Source of the DNA: Sinorhizobium fredii
GTDB taxonomy: Bacteria > Pseudomonadota > Alphaproteobacteria > Rhizobiales > Rhizobiaceae
Direction: 5' to 3'
Assembly (NCBI RefSeq): GCF_002944405.1
Contig: NZ_CP024308.1
Span: 323,882-387,881 of the forward strand
Length of the DNA: 64,000 nt
Made by a program: the position numbers and the translations under genes. Shown here piece after piece: positions 36,386-45,153 of the stretch (position 1 is its first letter; each line of letters opens with the position of its first letter). The notes below the pieces were generated by a model. It was not told the DNA's origin, made no database searches, and worked only from the letters and a program-made list of their open reading frames with translations.

Positions 36386-36601
36386 ATGAAAATCCTATTG
36401 CAGTCAGCCCTTCTTTGGGCACTGATAGTCGGCTGCACCCAAGGTAGCCGATACGAGTACTTGCCTGGGCATGCCTATAAAACCGATCCAAGCTGCCGCC
36501 GCGCTGAGCTGCCCTCCAAGTTCGATCCTCGCTGCGATCATCCCAGACTGGGCTTTCCCGACTTCACACCCCTGCCAACATTCGGCACCGGAGGGATTTA
36601 G
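36386..36601 (+). CDS. Small putative lipoprotein, 71 aa
   Basis: ATG 36386 follows GAGGGGG (36373-36379). The N-terminus is a short lipoprotein signal (ILLQSALLWALIVGC), with Cys at residue 17 as the lipidation site. The ~55-residue mature part (YLPGHAYKTDPSCRRAELPSK...) has two more Cys, is Pro-rich and ends in TFGTGGI. No domain is recognised. An isolated gene between a dead transposase and the type I secretion locus. Confidence 0.55.
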   Translation: MKILLQSALLWALIVGCTQGSRYEYLPGHAYKTDPSCRRAELPSKFDPRCDHPRLGFPDFTPLPTFGTGGI

Positions 36602-37537
36602 CTGGAAGCTGATTGCAGAAACTCGCACAGTGAGCTGGACGCTGGTCGCTTTGTACGAACAGCTATCGTCTCGACCGGACCCTGAACGCCCATTGTAGAG
36701 TATTTCACTGCTTCACTGCTGGGTTGCCGCCCTTGAGTGCGGTTATTGTCGCAGGAGCATCATCTGAGCATTTTTAATTGTTGCTTTGATTTCTACGATG
36801 ATCACAACGATCGCTTTAGCGGTGCACTTCAGTCCTCTCAGGGCGTGGCCGAACTGCACCTTCTCCGACGGAGGGAAACCCGCACATCGGCGGCTGGATC
36901 CGAGCGGCGCGTGCTTGCGGCGATCGCGAGGAGGCGGGACTGCGCTAGCTCCCGCGCCGCCTCTATTGATTCTTCATTGTGTCCAAGCGGCACATGGATC
37001 GGCCGCAGCGTATCCGTCCGGTGAGTGCCGAGGGCAACAGAAGGGAAGTATGTCTATGATCGCTACAATAGACTGCTCCAAATGATTATCCGGCAGAGAA
37101 TGATAGCCCATTCTGCGTAGCCTATAAGAGTGGCTTGAAGAACACCGGAAATTAGAGCCTCCTAAAGGAATGCCGCCGCTATCCTCCCAGCCTGGAGCAG
37201 GTACAGAGTGGGGTGCGCTCTAATCCGAGAGATGGCTGACGACCTCGATGAATGAGGGGTGCCTTTGTGCGGACACGCGCGAGGGCAAATCAGCAATGGC
37301 AGCCATGAACAGCGCCATAAGCGGATTATTACAATCGCCGCAGCGATTGGATAGCCTGTCTGCAAACGATTTGCGATCGGCAGCAATCCGCATGTCCGAT
37401 TTTTCGCTGGCAGCCTGCCGCTGCCAATTCCCCTCGACAGGCATGACAGCAGGTGCGCCTCGGCGCGTCCAGCGATCCACCCGGAGGACTAACACCGCGG
37501 TCGCCCGTTAAGGCCGGCCAAAGAGGGAGGAAAAACA
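36602..37537. other. 0.94-kb upstream region of the type I secretion locus
   Basis: No gene is supported. A + strand frame 37248-37511 (87 residues) lacks a good ribosome site and any recognisable domain. AGAGGGAGGA at 37520-37529 is the ribosome site of the repeat protein; its promoter must lie within this region, but I cannot point to a convincing box. Confidence 0.45.
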
Positions 37538-40500
37538 ATGGCTATCGTGATCACATCGACTGGCGTATTTGCCGTTCTCGACGAAACTGACGGCCTGCAG
37601 AACGCGACCGCTACGCCCGCCCCTCCATCGCCCTCGGGCGACGCCGACGACAACGACATTTTGAGCAGCAGCTTGCCGGCACCATTTTCGAGTCGGCTGA
37701 CCTCCTACAGCCTGACAGTGGATGAGGCCGCACTGAGCGGGTACACCGGCGCCAACACCGGCGCAAACATCATCAACATCACCGGCGCCACGGCGTCTAC
37801 CGACCTGGCGCTCACCGGCGCGAATGGGGCAGCGTTCCCGGATTATGAGACAGGCGCGACGTCCACCTTCAGCAGCGGTCTGTTCGCGGTGGCTGATGAC
37901 GGGACCATCTCGGAAATCTTTCTCTTCACCGATCCGACCAACAATAACATCGTCTATGGCGTGGCCGGCGACAGCGGCGACGATCCGATTGTGTTCGCGG
38001 TCTATCTCGAAGAGGTAAAGACGTCCGGCATCACCACCGGAGCCAAGATGTGGAGCGTGCTTGCGGACGGCTACACGCTGGCACACACCACCGACGGCAG
38101 CTCCGTTGCCGCGCACGACGACTTTCTTGATCTGACGAACAAGCTGTTCGTCTCCGCCATCGCGGAGAATGACTTTTCCTTCGCAAATGCGCCTTCCGGC
38201 CAGAACCTCTTCATGATGTTCGGAAACACGACGCTGGCAATCCTCGTCACCGGCGAGGATCCGGCCAACCAGTCGGCCGGCCAGAATGTGTCGAATGACG
38301 GCGACACCGTCAATACCGGCCAGGGCGGCGGTGCCACGACGCTCGGCACCGAAGGTCAGCAGATCAAGGCCCAAAAGGCGTTGGTCGTCACCTTCGTGAC
38401 CGGGGCCAATTCCAACTTCCTCGTTCCCGGTCTCACGCCGACCGAGGCAAACCTCGAGTCTAACATCGCCTTCAGCGGTTATGCCCAGGACGTTACCGGT
38501 GCCGCGATCACGATCTCGCAAATGACACCCGGAAGTGCCAGCACGACTGCGAGCGTGGAGCTTCAAGCCTTTCTCACGGCAGACACAAGCGGGACCGGCT
38601 ATATCGACAATAATCCGCTCACGACGGGCGATGCGGCCGTCGCCATCGCGTCGGTGCAGGTCATCCGCGGCGGGGTCGACGTCACCGGCACCCTCGGTGT
38701 GAACGTCACGATAAGTGGCGGCATAGCCACGATCATGGGCGTGAAGGATGACGACATCATCCAGTACACGACCACCGGCGACCATAACCGCGTGCTGATC
38801 CGGAACGATCAGCCGGCAACGGGCCAAGGCAGCAACGTTGCCTTCGATCTCGGCGGCTTCACAATCACGCAGGTCTCGAGTGACGTCGAGGAGGTCGGCT
38901 CGAAGGTCAGGTTTGAGGATGATGGCCCGGATGCCGTGGCGAAGAACGTGGCGGGCCCGACGGCAACGCTCGACGAATCGCCGCTGCCGACCAGCGGCGA
39001 CGGCGTGAATTCGGTGACGATCGCAGCGACGACGATCGCCGCGCTGTTCGAGACCCCTGATTTCGGCGAGGATGGCCAGGGAAGCGTGAGCTACACGCTG
39101 TCCGGCACCGCTGGCGCTCAGACCGGACTGTGGCTCACCGGGGAATCTGGGGCGGCCAACGAGATCCTGCTGGTCAAGGTCAGCGACACCCAGTGGGAGG
39201 GCCGCAAGGCTGGCGCGGGCGGCACGCTCGCCTTCACCGTGTCGATCAACGGCACGACCGGCGCCGTCACCGTCACCCGCAGCGCCGCCACGCTCGAGCA
39301 CACGGTCGACGGCAGCAGTGCTGCGGCGCATGACGACGCCTTGACGATGGCGGCCACCGCCAACCTGTTCGTGGTGCAGCATGTTACCGACGGCGATGGC
39401 GACACCGACAGCGCCACCGCAACCAACCCGTTGACCATCAAGTTCGAGGATGACGGGCCGGATGCCGTGGCGAAGAACGTGGCAGGGCCGACGGCAACGC
39501 TCGACGAATCGCCGCTGCCAACGGCTGGCGACGGCGTGAATTCGGTGACAATAGCTGCGACGACGATCGCCGCGCTGTTCGAGACGCCGGACTTCGGCTC
39601 CGACGGCCAGGGCAGCGTGAGCTACACGCTGTCGGGCATCGACGGCGCGCAGACGGGGCTGTGGCTCACCGGCGAGTCCGGGGCGGCCAACGAGATCCTG
39701 CTGGTCAAAGTCAGCGACACCCAGTGGGAGGGCCGCAAGGCTGGCGCGGGCGGCACGCTCGCCTTCACCGTGTCGATCAACGGCACGACCGGCGCGGTCA
39801 CCGTCACTCGCAGCAGCGCCACGCTCGAGCATACGGTCGACGGCAGCAGTGCGGCGGCGCATGACGACGCGCTTACGATGGCGGCCACCGCGAACCTGTT
39901 CGTGGTGCAGCATGTTACCGACGGCGATGGCGACACCGACAGCGCCACCGCAACCAACCCGTTGACCATCAAGTTCGAGGATGACGGGCCGGATGCCGTG
40001 GCGAAGAACGTGGCGGGCCCGACGGCAACGCTCGACGAATCGCCGCTGCCGACCAGCGGCGACGGCGTGAATTCGGTGACGATCGCAGCGACGACGATCG
40101 CCGCGCTGTTCGAGACCCCTGATTTCGGCGAGGATGGCCAGGGAAGCGTGAGCTACACGCTGTCGGGGACCGCTGGCGCTCAGACCGGACTGTGGCTCAC
40201 CGGGGAATCTGGGGCGGCCAACGAGATCCTGCTGGTCAAGGTCAGCGACACCCAGTGGGAGGGCCGCAAGGCTGGCGCGGGCGGCACGCTCGCCTTCACC
40301 GTGTCGATCAACGGCACGACCGGCGCCGTCACCGTCACCCGCAGCGCCGCCACGCTCGAGCACACGGTCGACGGCAGCAGTGCTGCGGCGCATGACGACG
40401 CCTTGACGATGGCGGCCACCGCCAACCTGTTCGTAGTGCAGCACGTCACCGATGGCGATGGCGACACCGACAGCGCCACCGCAACCAATCCGTTGACGAT

Positions 40501-41605
40501 CAAGTTCGAGGATGACGGGCCCGCTGTCACGGTCGACAACTCCAGCGGGACATACGACGCCGGGGCCCAGGGAACCTGGGACGACAATGATCCCGGCAGC
40601 GACGGGTTCGAGTCGCTGAGCGTGAACTTTGATAGCTATGAGATTGACGACGATGGTCTCGTCACCGTCGATGCTGCACTTATTAAGACGGGCGAATTCA
40701 CGTTCACCGGGTCGATCACGGACGACTTCAACAGCGACGGCGCCGATGAGACAGTTGGCTTCACGCTGACCTTCGATCCGGTCAACGATACTTACGACCT
40801 CGATGTGACGACGCCGCCACCGACTACTAGAACCTTCGACACCTCGCAGGGATCGCTGAAAGCCGGTGGACCCGACGCAGTGCAGACGCTGCTGTTCGGC
40901 GGCAGCGAGGCGGGAGCCGACGACATCGTGTTCTTCGGCGTCGTCGCGACGGCGCCGATCCAAGGCGTGTCCTCACCCCCGACAAACGACATCGAAGATC
41001 TCGTTGTCGAGGGAGCCGGCGACCTGACGGAGGCGCAGATCGAGGGGCTGTTCCCGATCCCAAGCCTGATCAACCCGTCGACGCAGATGAACGTGTCGAC
41101 CTCGGGCATCGGCATCAACAACAACAATCTCAACGGTGCGAGTGAGGGCGCCGGGACTGGAGCCTTTGCGGGCACCTCGATCACCTCGGGCGACGAGAGC
41201 TTCGTCGTCAACCCCGAGACGGTGGTAGACAAGGTGACGGTGTTCATCGACAACTCCGTCGGCGGCTATAACCCGGCCACCGAGGATCTCTATTTCACCG
41301 TCTATTATACCGACGGGACCATCCAGGCAGCGACGAAGGTGGCGGCCGGCATGCTGACCCCGGTCACCTCGGGCGTGGCGGCGGGCGGCTTTTCCTTCGA
41401 GATCGATGGTGGGGCCAAGCAAATCGACGCGGTCCAGCTCACCATGGGCCAGGGAACCATCAAGATCCCGGTGATCGCGTTCTCGGTCGAGCAGGTGTTC
41501 GACCCCGAAGCGCTGCAGCTCGACTTCACCGCGACCCTGTTCGACGGCGATGGCGACAGCAGTTCCGATTCGTTCTCGATCGATCTGATCGAGGCGGTTG
41601 TCTGA
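37538..41605 (+). CDS. Large repeat-containing type I secretion substrate (DUF5801/T1SS-143-type repeats)
   Basis: 1355 residues, very acidic, no Cys, no Sec signal. Ribosome site GGGAGGA precedes the ATG. Layout: N-terminal unique region (1-460), three tandem 177-residue repeats (~462-992, each starting FEDDGPDAVAKNVAGPTATL, with TVDGSSAAAHDDALTM and HVTDGDGDTDSATATNPL near the end), a fourth partial start (FEDDGPAVTVDN), and a C-terminal unique region. The repeats resemble the Ca-binding-type repeats of large T1SS adhesins/RTX-like proteins; classical GGxGxD nonapeptides are absent. The C-terminus (DGDGDSSSDSFSIDLIEAVV) has the acidic/hydroxyl then hydrophobic pattern of an uncleaved T1SS signal. 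The dedicated exporter and adaptor follow directly. Likely a surface or secreted adhesin or matrix protein. Confidence 0.85.
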   Translation: MAIVITSTGVFAVLDETDGLQNATATPAPPSPSGDADDNDILSSSLPAPFSSRLTSYSLTVDEAALSGYTGANTGANIINITGATASTDLALTGANGAAFPDYETGATSTFSSGLFAVADDGTISEIFLFTDPTNNNIVYGVAGDSGDDPIVFAVYLEEVKTSGITTGAKMWSVLADGYTLAHTTDGSSVAAHDDFLDLTNKLFVSAIAENDFSFANAPSGQNLFMMFGNTTLAILVTGEDPANQSAGQNVSNDGDTVNTGQGGGATTLGTEGQQIKAQKALVVTFVTGANSNFLVPGLTPTEANLESNIAFSGYAQDVTGAAITISQMTPGSASTTASVELQAFLTADTSGTGYIDNNPLTTGDAAVAIASVQVIRGGVDVTGTLGVNVTISGGIATIMGVKDDDIIQYTTTGDHNRVLIRNDQPATGQGSNVAFDLGGFTITQVSSDVEEVGSKVRFEDDGPDAVAKNVAGPTATLDESPLPTSGDGVNSVTIAATTIAALFETPDFGEDGQGSVSYTLSGTAGAQTGLWLTGESGAANEILLVKVSDTQWEGRKAGAGGTLAFTVSINGTTGAVTVTRSAATLEHTVDGSSAAAHDDALTMAATANLFVVQHVTDGDGDTDSATATNPLTIKFEDDGPDAVAKNVAGPTATLDESPLPTAGDGVNSVTIAATTIAALFETPDFGSDGQGSVSYTLSGIDGAQTGLWLTGESGAANEILLVKVSDTQWEGRKAGAGGTLAFTVSINGTTGAVTVTRSSATLEHTVDGSSAAAHDDALTMAATANLFVVQHVTDGDGDTDSATATNPLTIKFEDDGPDAVAKNVAGPTATLDESPLPTSGDGVNSVTIAATTIAALFETPDFGEDGQGSVSYTLSGTAGAQTGLWLTGESGAANEILLVKVSDTQWEGRKAGAGGTLAFTVSINGTTGAVTVTRSAATLEHTVDGSSAAAHDDALTMAATANLFVVQHVTDGDGDTDSATATNPLTIKFEDDGPAVTVDNSSGTYDAGAQGTWDDNDPGSDGFESLSVNFDSYEIDDDGLVTVDAALIKTGEFTFTGSITDDFNSDGADETVGFTLTFDPVNDTYDLDVTTPPPTTRTFDTSQGSLKAGGPDAVQTLLFGGSEAGADDIVFFGVVATAPIQGVSSPPTNDIEDLVVEGAGDLTEAQIEGLFPIPSLINPSTQMNVSTSGIGINNNNLNGASEGAGTGAFAGTSITSGDESFVVNPETVVDKVTVFIDNSVGGYNPATEDLYFTVYYTDGTIQAATKVAAGMLTPVTSGVAAGGFSFEIDGGAKQIDAVQLTMGQGTIKIPVIAFSVEQVFDPEALQLDFTATLFDGDGDSSSDSFSIDLIEAVV
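38919..40511 (+). repeat. Three tandem 531-bp coding repeats
   Basis: The same landmark (ATGCCGTGG) recurs at 38931, 39462 and 39993, i.e. exactly 531 bp (177 codons) apart, and a fourth repeat start is at 40512. Units 1 and 3 are almost identical at DNA level, including synonymous sites (e.g. GAGACCCCTGATTTCGGCGAG in both), while unit 2 differs at many of them (GAGACGCCGGACTTCGGCTCC). Confidence 0.92.
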
Positions 41606-41612
41606 CACGGCT

Positions 41613-41641
41613 GCGAGCCCGCCTCGGTAGGGTGGGCTCGC
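41613..41641 (+). terminator. Strong intercistronic hairpin between substrate and exporter genes
   Basis: Perfect 8-bp GC stem GCGAGCCC (41613-41620) / GGGCTCGC (41634-41641) with a 13-nt loop, 8 nt after the substrate stop. It is followed by ATCTTCCC rather than a clean T-run, so it is probably a partial terminator or mRNA-stabilising element that lowers exporter expression relative to the substrate. Confidence 0.6.
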
Positions 41642-41679
41642 ATCTTCCCAGCAAGGCTTCCAGTCGCGGAAGGTAATCG

Positions 41680-43446
41680 ATGCCGCCGAGTACCAGCACC
41701 ACCCGCCTCGCCGAGGTCATAAGCGCTATCCGCAGGCAGTTTCCGCTGCTGATCTTGCTGAGCTGCCTGCTCAACCTCTTGCTCCTCGTCAGCAGCATCT
41801 ACATGCTGCAAGTCTATGACCGGGTGCTGTCGAGCGGGTCGCTGGACACGCTCCTGTGGTTGACGTTGATAGCGATTTTTGCCGTTGTCATTTACGGCGC
41901 GCTCGAGCAGGCAAGGCGGGTGGTCCTCGGCCGTGCGGCCGGCTGGCTCGACAGCGAGCTCAACGCGCCGATGCTGAAACGCGCCATGGAAGTGCGGCTC
42001 GCGGGCAAGGAAGGTCGCGCCGGCAGCCGCGACGTGACCGACCTCAGGTCCTTCTATGCGGGCGATGCAGTGCTCGCCTTACTCGACATGCCCTGGAGCG
42101 TCATCTTCCTCGCCTTCATCTGGGCTCTGCACCCTGCCTTGGGTGTGGTTGCCACCGGCGGCGCCGCCATCCTTCTCGGGCTCGCCTTGACAAACGATGC
42201 GCTGACACGGGACCGCCAGAAGCGCGTCACAGCCGTCACCAAGGCCCATCAGGAGAATGCCATGCGCTATGTCGATGGCGGCGAGACGATCCGACCTCTC
42301 GGCATGGCACAGGCTGTCTTCGACCGTTGGCGCCGCCGTCAGGCCGAAGTGGTGGCCGAACAGCAGCTCCTGGCCGATCGGACCACCACGATCCTTTCGA
42401 TTTCGCGCAGCCTACGGCTCATCCTGCAGATTGCTATCTTGGCTGTTGGCGCCTATTTCGTCCTTCTCGGCGAGATGACCGCGGGCGCGATGATTGCAGG
42501 GTCCATCGTCATGGGCCGCGCGCTTGCGCCGATCGAACGGGCGACCGGTGCCTGGCGTTCCTTCGTCGCAGCAAGGAACGCCCATGCAAACCTGAAGGAA
42601 CTCTTCGCCGGCACGTCAAACGGTGACCACGACCGCGTCACCCTCCCCCGTCCGAAAGGCGGGCTCGCCTTCGAGAACGTGTTCTATTTGCCTCCCGGCA
42701 CACAGGAGCCTGTCCTCAGCGCCATCAGCTTCGCGATCCAACCGGGCGAAAACTGTGCAGTGGTCGGACCGTCCGGAGCCGGAAAATCGACGCTCTGTCG
42801 CCTCGCTGTCGGCGCCTGGAAACCGACCAAGGGTCACGTCCGCCTCGACGCGGCGGACGTTTTCGACTGGGACCCGGAGGAATTGGGCCCACATATCGGC
42901 TATTTGCCGCAGCAGGTCGAGCTTCTCCCGGGCACGGTGGCTCAGAACATCGCACGTTTCCGGGAGGTGGACAGCAACGCGCTGATCCGGGCAGCGGAAG
43001 TCGCCGGCGTTCACGAACTGATCCTGTCATTGCCGGACGGCTACGAAACCGAAATCGCACTGCACTCGCAGCGGATCTCACTGGGGCAGCGGCAGCGCCT
43101 CGGGCTGGCGCGCGCCCTGTACGGCGATCCGGCATTCGTCGTGTTGGACGAGCCGAATGCGAACATGGACGAAGCCGGAGACCGGGCTCTGATCGAAGCT
43201 CTGACGACGCTCAGGCAGCTCCGAACGACCGTGTTGATCGTCACGCACCGCGCTTCCGTGCTGAAGTGCGCCGACAAGGTCCTGGCACTTCATAGCGGCG
43301 CCGTTGCTGCCTTCGGCCCGCGCGAGCAGATGGTGCGGCAGGTACAGCCGGCGGGAACGGCGCCCGCAAGACCCCTGCAAGCTCCTCATCCAGAAGATCG
43401 AACACAGGTCGTCGGCCGCGAGAACCGCCTTTCCGCGGGGGAATGA
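41680..43446 (+). CDS. Type I secretion ABC transporter (permease-ATPase)
   Basis: 588 residues. PrtD/HlyB-type exporter without an N-terminal peptidase domain: six-helix membrane domain (about 20-300, starting PLLILLSCLLNLLLLVSSIYMLQVYDRVL) and nucleotide-binding domain with Walker A GPSGAGKST, Q-loop YLPQQVELLPGTVAQNIARF, Walker B FVVLDEPNANMD and switch His IVTHRAS. The signature is SLGQRQRLGLARAL, with Leu replacing the first Gly of LSGGQ, a mild deviation. The family recognises C-terminal signals of RTX-type substrates. Placed between substrate and adaptor genes; 3 nt separate it from the adaptor gene. Confidence 0.92.
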   Translation: MPPSTSTTRLAEVISAIRRQFPLLILLSCLLNLLLLVSSIYMLQVYDRVLSSGSLDTLLWLTLIAIFAVVIYGALEQARRVVLGRAAGWLDSELNAPMLKRAMEVRLAGKEGRAGSRDVTDLRSFYAGDAVLALLDMPWSVIFLAFIWALHPALGVVATGGAAILLGLALTNDALTRDRQKRVTAVTKAHQENAMRYVDGGETIRPLGMAQAVFDRWRRRQAEVVAEQQLLADRTTTILSISRSLRLILQIAILAVGAYFVLLGEMTAGAMIAGSIVMGRALAPIERATGAWRSFVAARNAHANLKELFAGTSNGDHDRVTLPRPKGGLAFENVFYLPPGTQEPVLSAISFAIQPGENCAVVGPSGAGKSTLCRLAVGAWKPTKGHVRLDAADVFDWDPEELGPHIGYLPQQVELLPGTVAQNIARFREVDSNALIRAAEVAGVHELILSLPDGYETEIALHSQRISLGQRQRLGLARALYGDPAFVVLDEPNANMDEAGDRALIEALTTLRQLRTTVLIVTHRASVLKCADKVLALHSGAVAAFGPREQMVRQVQPAGTAPARPLQAPHPEDRTQVVGRENRLSAGE

Positions 43447-43449
43447 AGC

Positions 43450-44994
43450 ATGTCTGATATGCTGGATCTGATCAATTTTGCTGTGGTCTGGACGGAGACG
43501 CGGCTAGCCCGCGCCATGGAGGAGCTGCCGGCCGGTTACGCCGCGACGATCGCTACGATCCGTGACCGGTTGGCGCTTGCTGGCATTCCATTGAGCGACA
43601 CAACCGTTGCACTCATCGTATCGGGGACTGCAGCGGTCGCCTTTTTCGTCCTTGCGCGCATGCTTCGCTTCAGCGTTCGACGTGGCGCCGAAAAGTCGCC
43701 GGATGCCCTCACGAACGCCACCCGGATGCCGCGACGTTTGGGGCTTCTGGCAATAATACTGTTCATCCTGGTGTTGGGCGGCTGGTCCGTGCTCGCCCCG
43801 CTGGCGAGCGCGTCGCTCGCCCCGGGGGTCGTCAGCCCCGACGGGTATCGCAAGACCATTCAGCACCTCGAAGGCGGGATTATTCGGTCGATTCACGTTC
43901 GCGAGGGTGATGTGGTCAAGATTGGAGATCCGCTGATTACCCTCGATGACATCAGGGCCAGGTCTCAAGACGCGGAAATACGGGAGCGGCTTCTGCACGT
44001 TTTGGCAACCGAGGCGCGACTGGAGGCCGAGCGGACCGACGCTGCCGAAATCAGCTTCCCGGACTTTCTCATTCACAACAGCAGCTCTGCCGGCCTACAG
44101 CGACTGATGGAAGGGCAGCGGCAACTATTCATCAGCCGGCGAGCAGCGCATCGAGGTCGCATCCAGATTCTGGAGGCACGAACTCGCCAACTCGAGGAGC
44201 AGAACGCGGGTCTCCGTGAGGTGATCGCCGCTGAAACCGAGCAGATCGCGCTGATTGACGAAGAAATAACGGCCGCGCAGGATCTTCTCGAAAAGCATTT
44301 GGAGCGCAAACCGCGAATATTGGCCCTCAAGCGGCATCGTGCCGACATCGCAGCCGCAAAGGCAGCGAACCGGTCGAAGATCGCCGAGAATGCACAGGCC
44401 GTTGGCGAGACGAGACTGCAATTGCTTACGATAGCCGAAGAGCGCCAGGAAAAGCTCGGTGCGGAGCTCGCCGAAATGCGCCGTATCCTGGCGGAGCTCA
44501 AAAGCCAGCTACCGACACGCGAGGACGTACTTGAGCGCACAGTCATTCGAGCTCCGCTTCCCGGCACTGTGATGAATCTGCGCGTCACGACGGAGAGAGG
44601 CGTCATAGATCCAGGACAGCCGCTCCTCGACCTGGTTCCAAATGACAGCGGAGTGGTCATCGACGCCCGGGTCCGACCGATCGACATCGAGCGCGTCAGG
44701 TCCGGCATGTCCGCCCGCGTAATCCTCACGGCTTATCGACAGCGGAACTTGCCGCTCATTCATGGCCGGCTGCGCTCGATCTCAGCGGATGCGATAGCCG
44801 ATGAACGAGCGGGAACAACCTATTTCCTGGCGAAAGTGGTGGTCGCGCCTACCGACCTCGCAAAACTCGACGACGTGCACCTTATTCCGGGAATGCCGGC
44901 GGAGGTCATGCTCATGGACGGCGAACGGAGCCTCTTCGCATATCTTCTTGCCCCGATTATCGACAGCGGTCGGCGGAGCCTTATTGAGAACTAG
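43450..44994 (+). CDS. HlyD-family type I secretion adaptor with extra N-terminal membrane segment
   Basis: 514 residues. The typical adaptor starts at about residue 95: membrane helix LGLLAIILFILVLGGWSVLAPL, then VSPDGYRKTIQHLEGGIIRSIHVREGD (lipoyl half), a long coiled coil (about 165-365), ERTVIRAPLPGTVMNLRV (second lipoyl half) and a beta-barrel end. It has an additional ~90-residue N-terminal extension with its own hydrophobic segment (TTVALIVSGTAAVAFFVLARML, ~50-71), making the protein longer than the usual ~430-450. It connects the ABC exporter to an outer-membrane TolC-like channel, not encoded here. ATG follows the exporter stop by 3 nt. Confidence 0.9.
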   Translation: MSDMLDLINFAVVWTETRLARAMEELPAGYAATIATIRDRLALAGIPLSDTTVALIVSGTAAVAFFVLARMLRFSVRRGAEKSPDALTNATRMPRRLGLLAIILFILVLGGWSVLAPLASASLAPGVVSPDGYRKTIQHLEGGIIRSIHVREGDVVKIGDPLITLDDIRARSQDAEIRERLLHVLATEARLEAERTDAAEISFPDFLIHNSSSAGLQRLMEGQRQLFISRRAAHRGRIQILEARTRQLEEQNAGLREVIAAETEQIALIDEEITAAQDLLEKHLERKPRILALKRHRADIAAAKAANRSKIAENAQAVGETRLQLLTIAEERQEKLGAELAEMRRILAELKSQLPTREDVLERTVIRAPLPGTVMNLRVTTERGVIDPGQPLLDLVPNDSGVVIDARVRPIDIERVRSGMSARVILTAYRQRNLPLIHGRLRSISADAIADERAGTTYFLAKVVVAPTDLAKLDDVHLIPGMPAEVMLMDGERSLFAYLLAPIIDSGRRSLIEN

Positions 44995-45153
44995 CCTAGA
45001 AAGACTCGGCCACACTACAGGGAGGCCGCGAGATCTGGGTTCGGAGAGGTCCAGGATCCGATTTCGGCCCCAAAGCTGGCTTGAATCGTCAACTCGACTC
45101 CGACGGATGGGCGTAGTCTTTCCACACTCGCCCCGCAACCATTAGGGGGTAGC

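Noticed and set aside
38919..40511. CRISPR-like array
   Set aside because: The 531-bp units are contiguous coding repeats without spacers; no cas genes in the window.
37508..40963. 1151-residue open frame antisense to the repeat protein
   Set aside because: It is long only because the repeat gene's GC-rich third positions keep the opposite frame open; low-complexity Arg/Gly/Val-rich product, no ribosome site, and the sense gene has clear domain logic with its exporter downstream.
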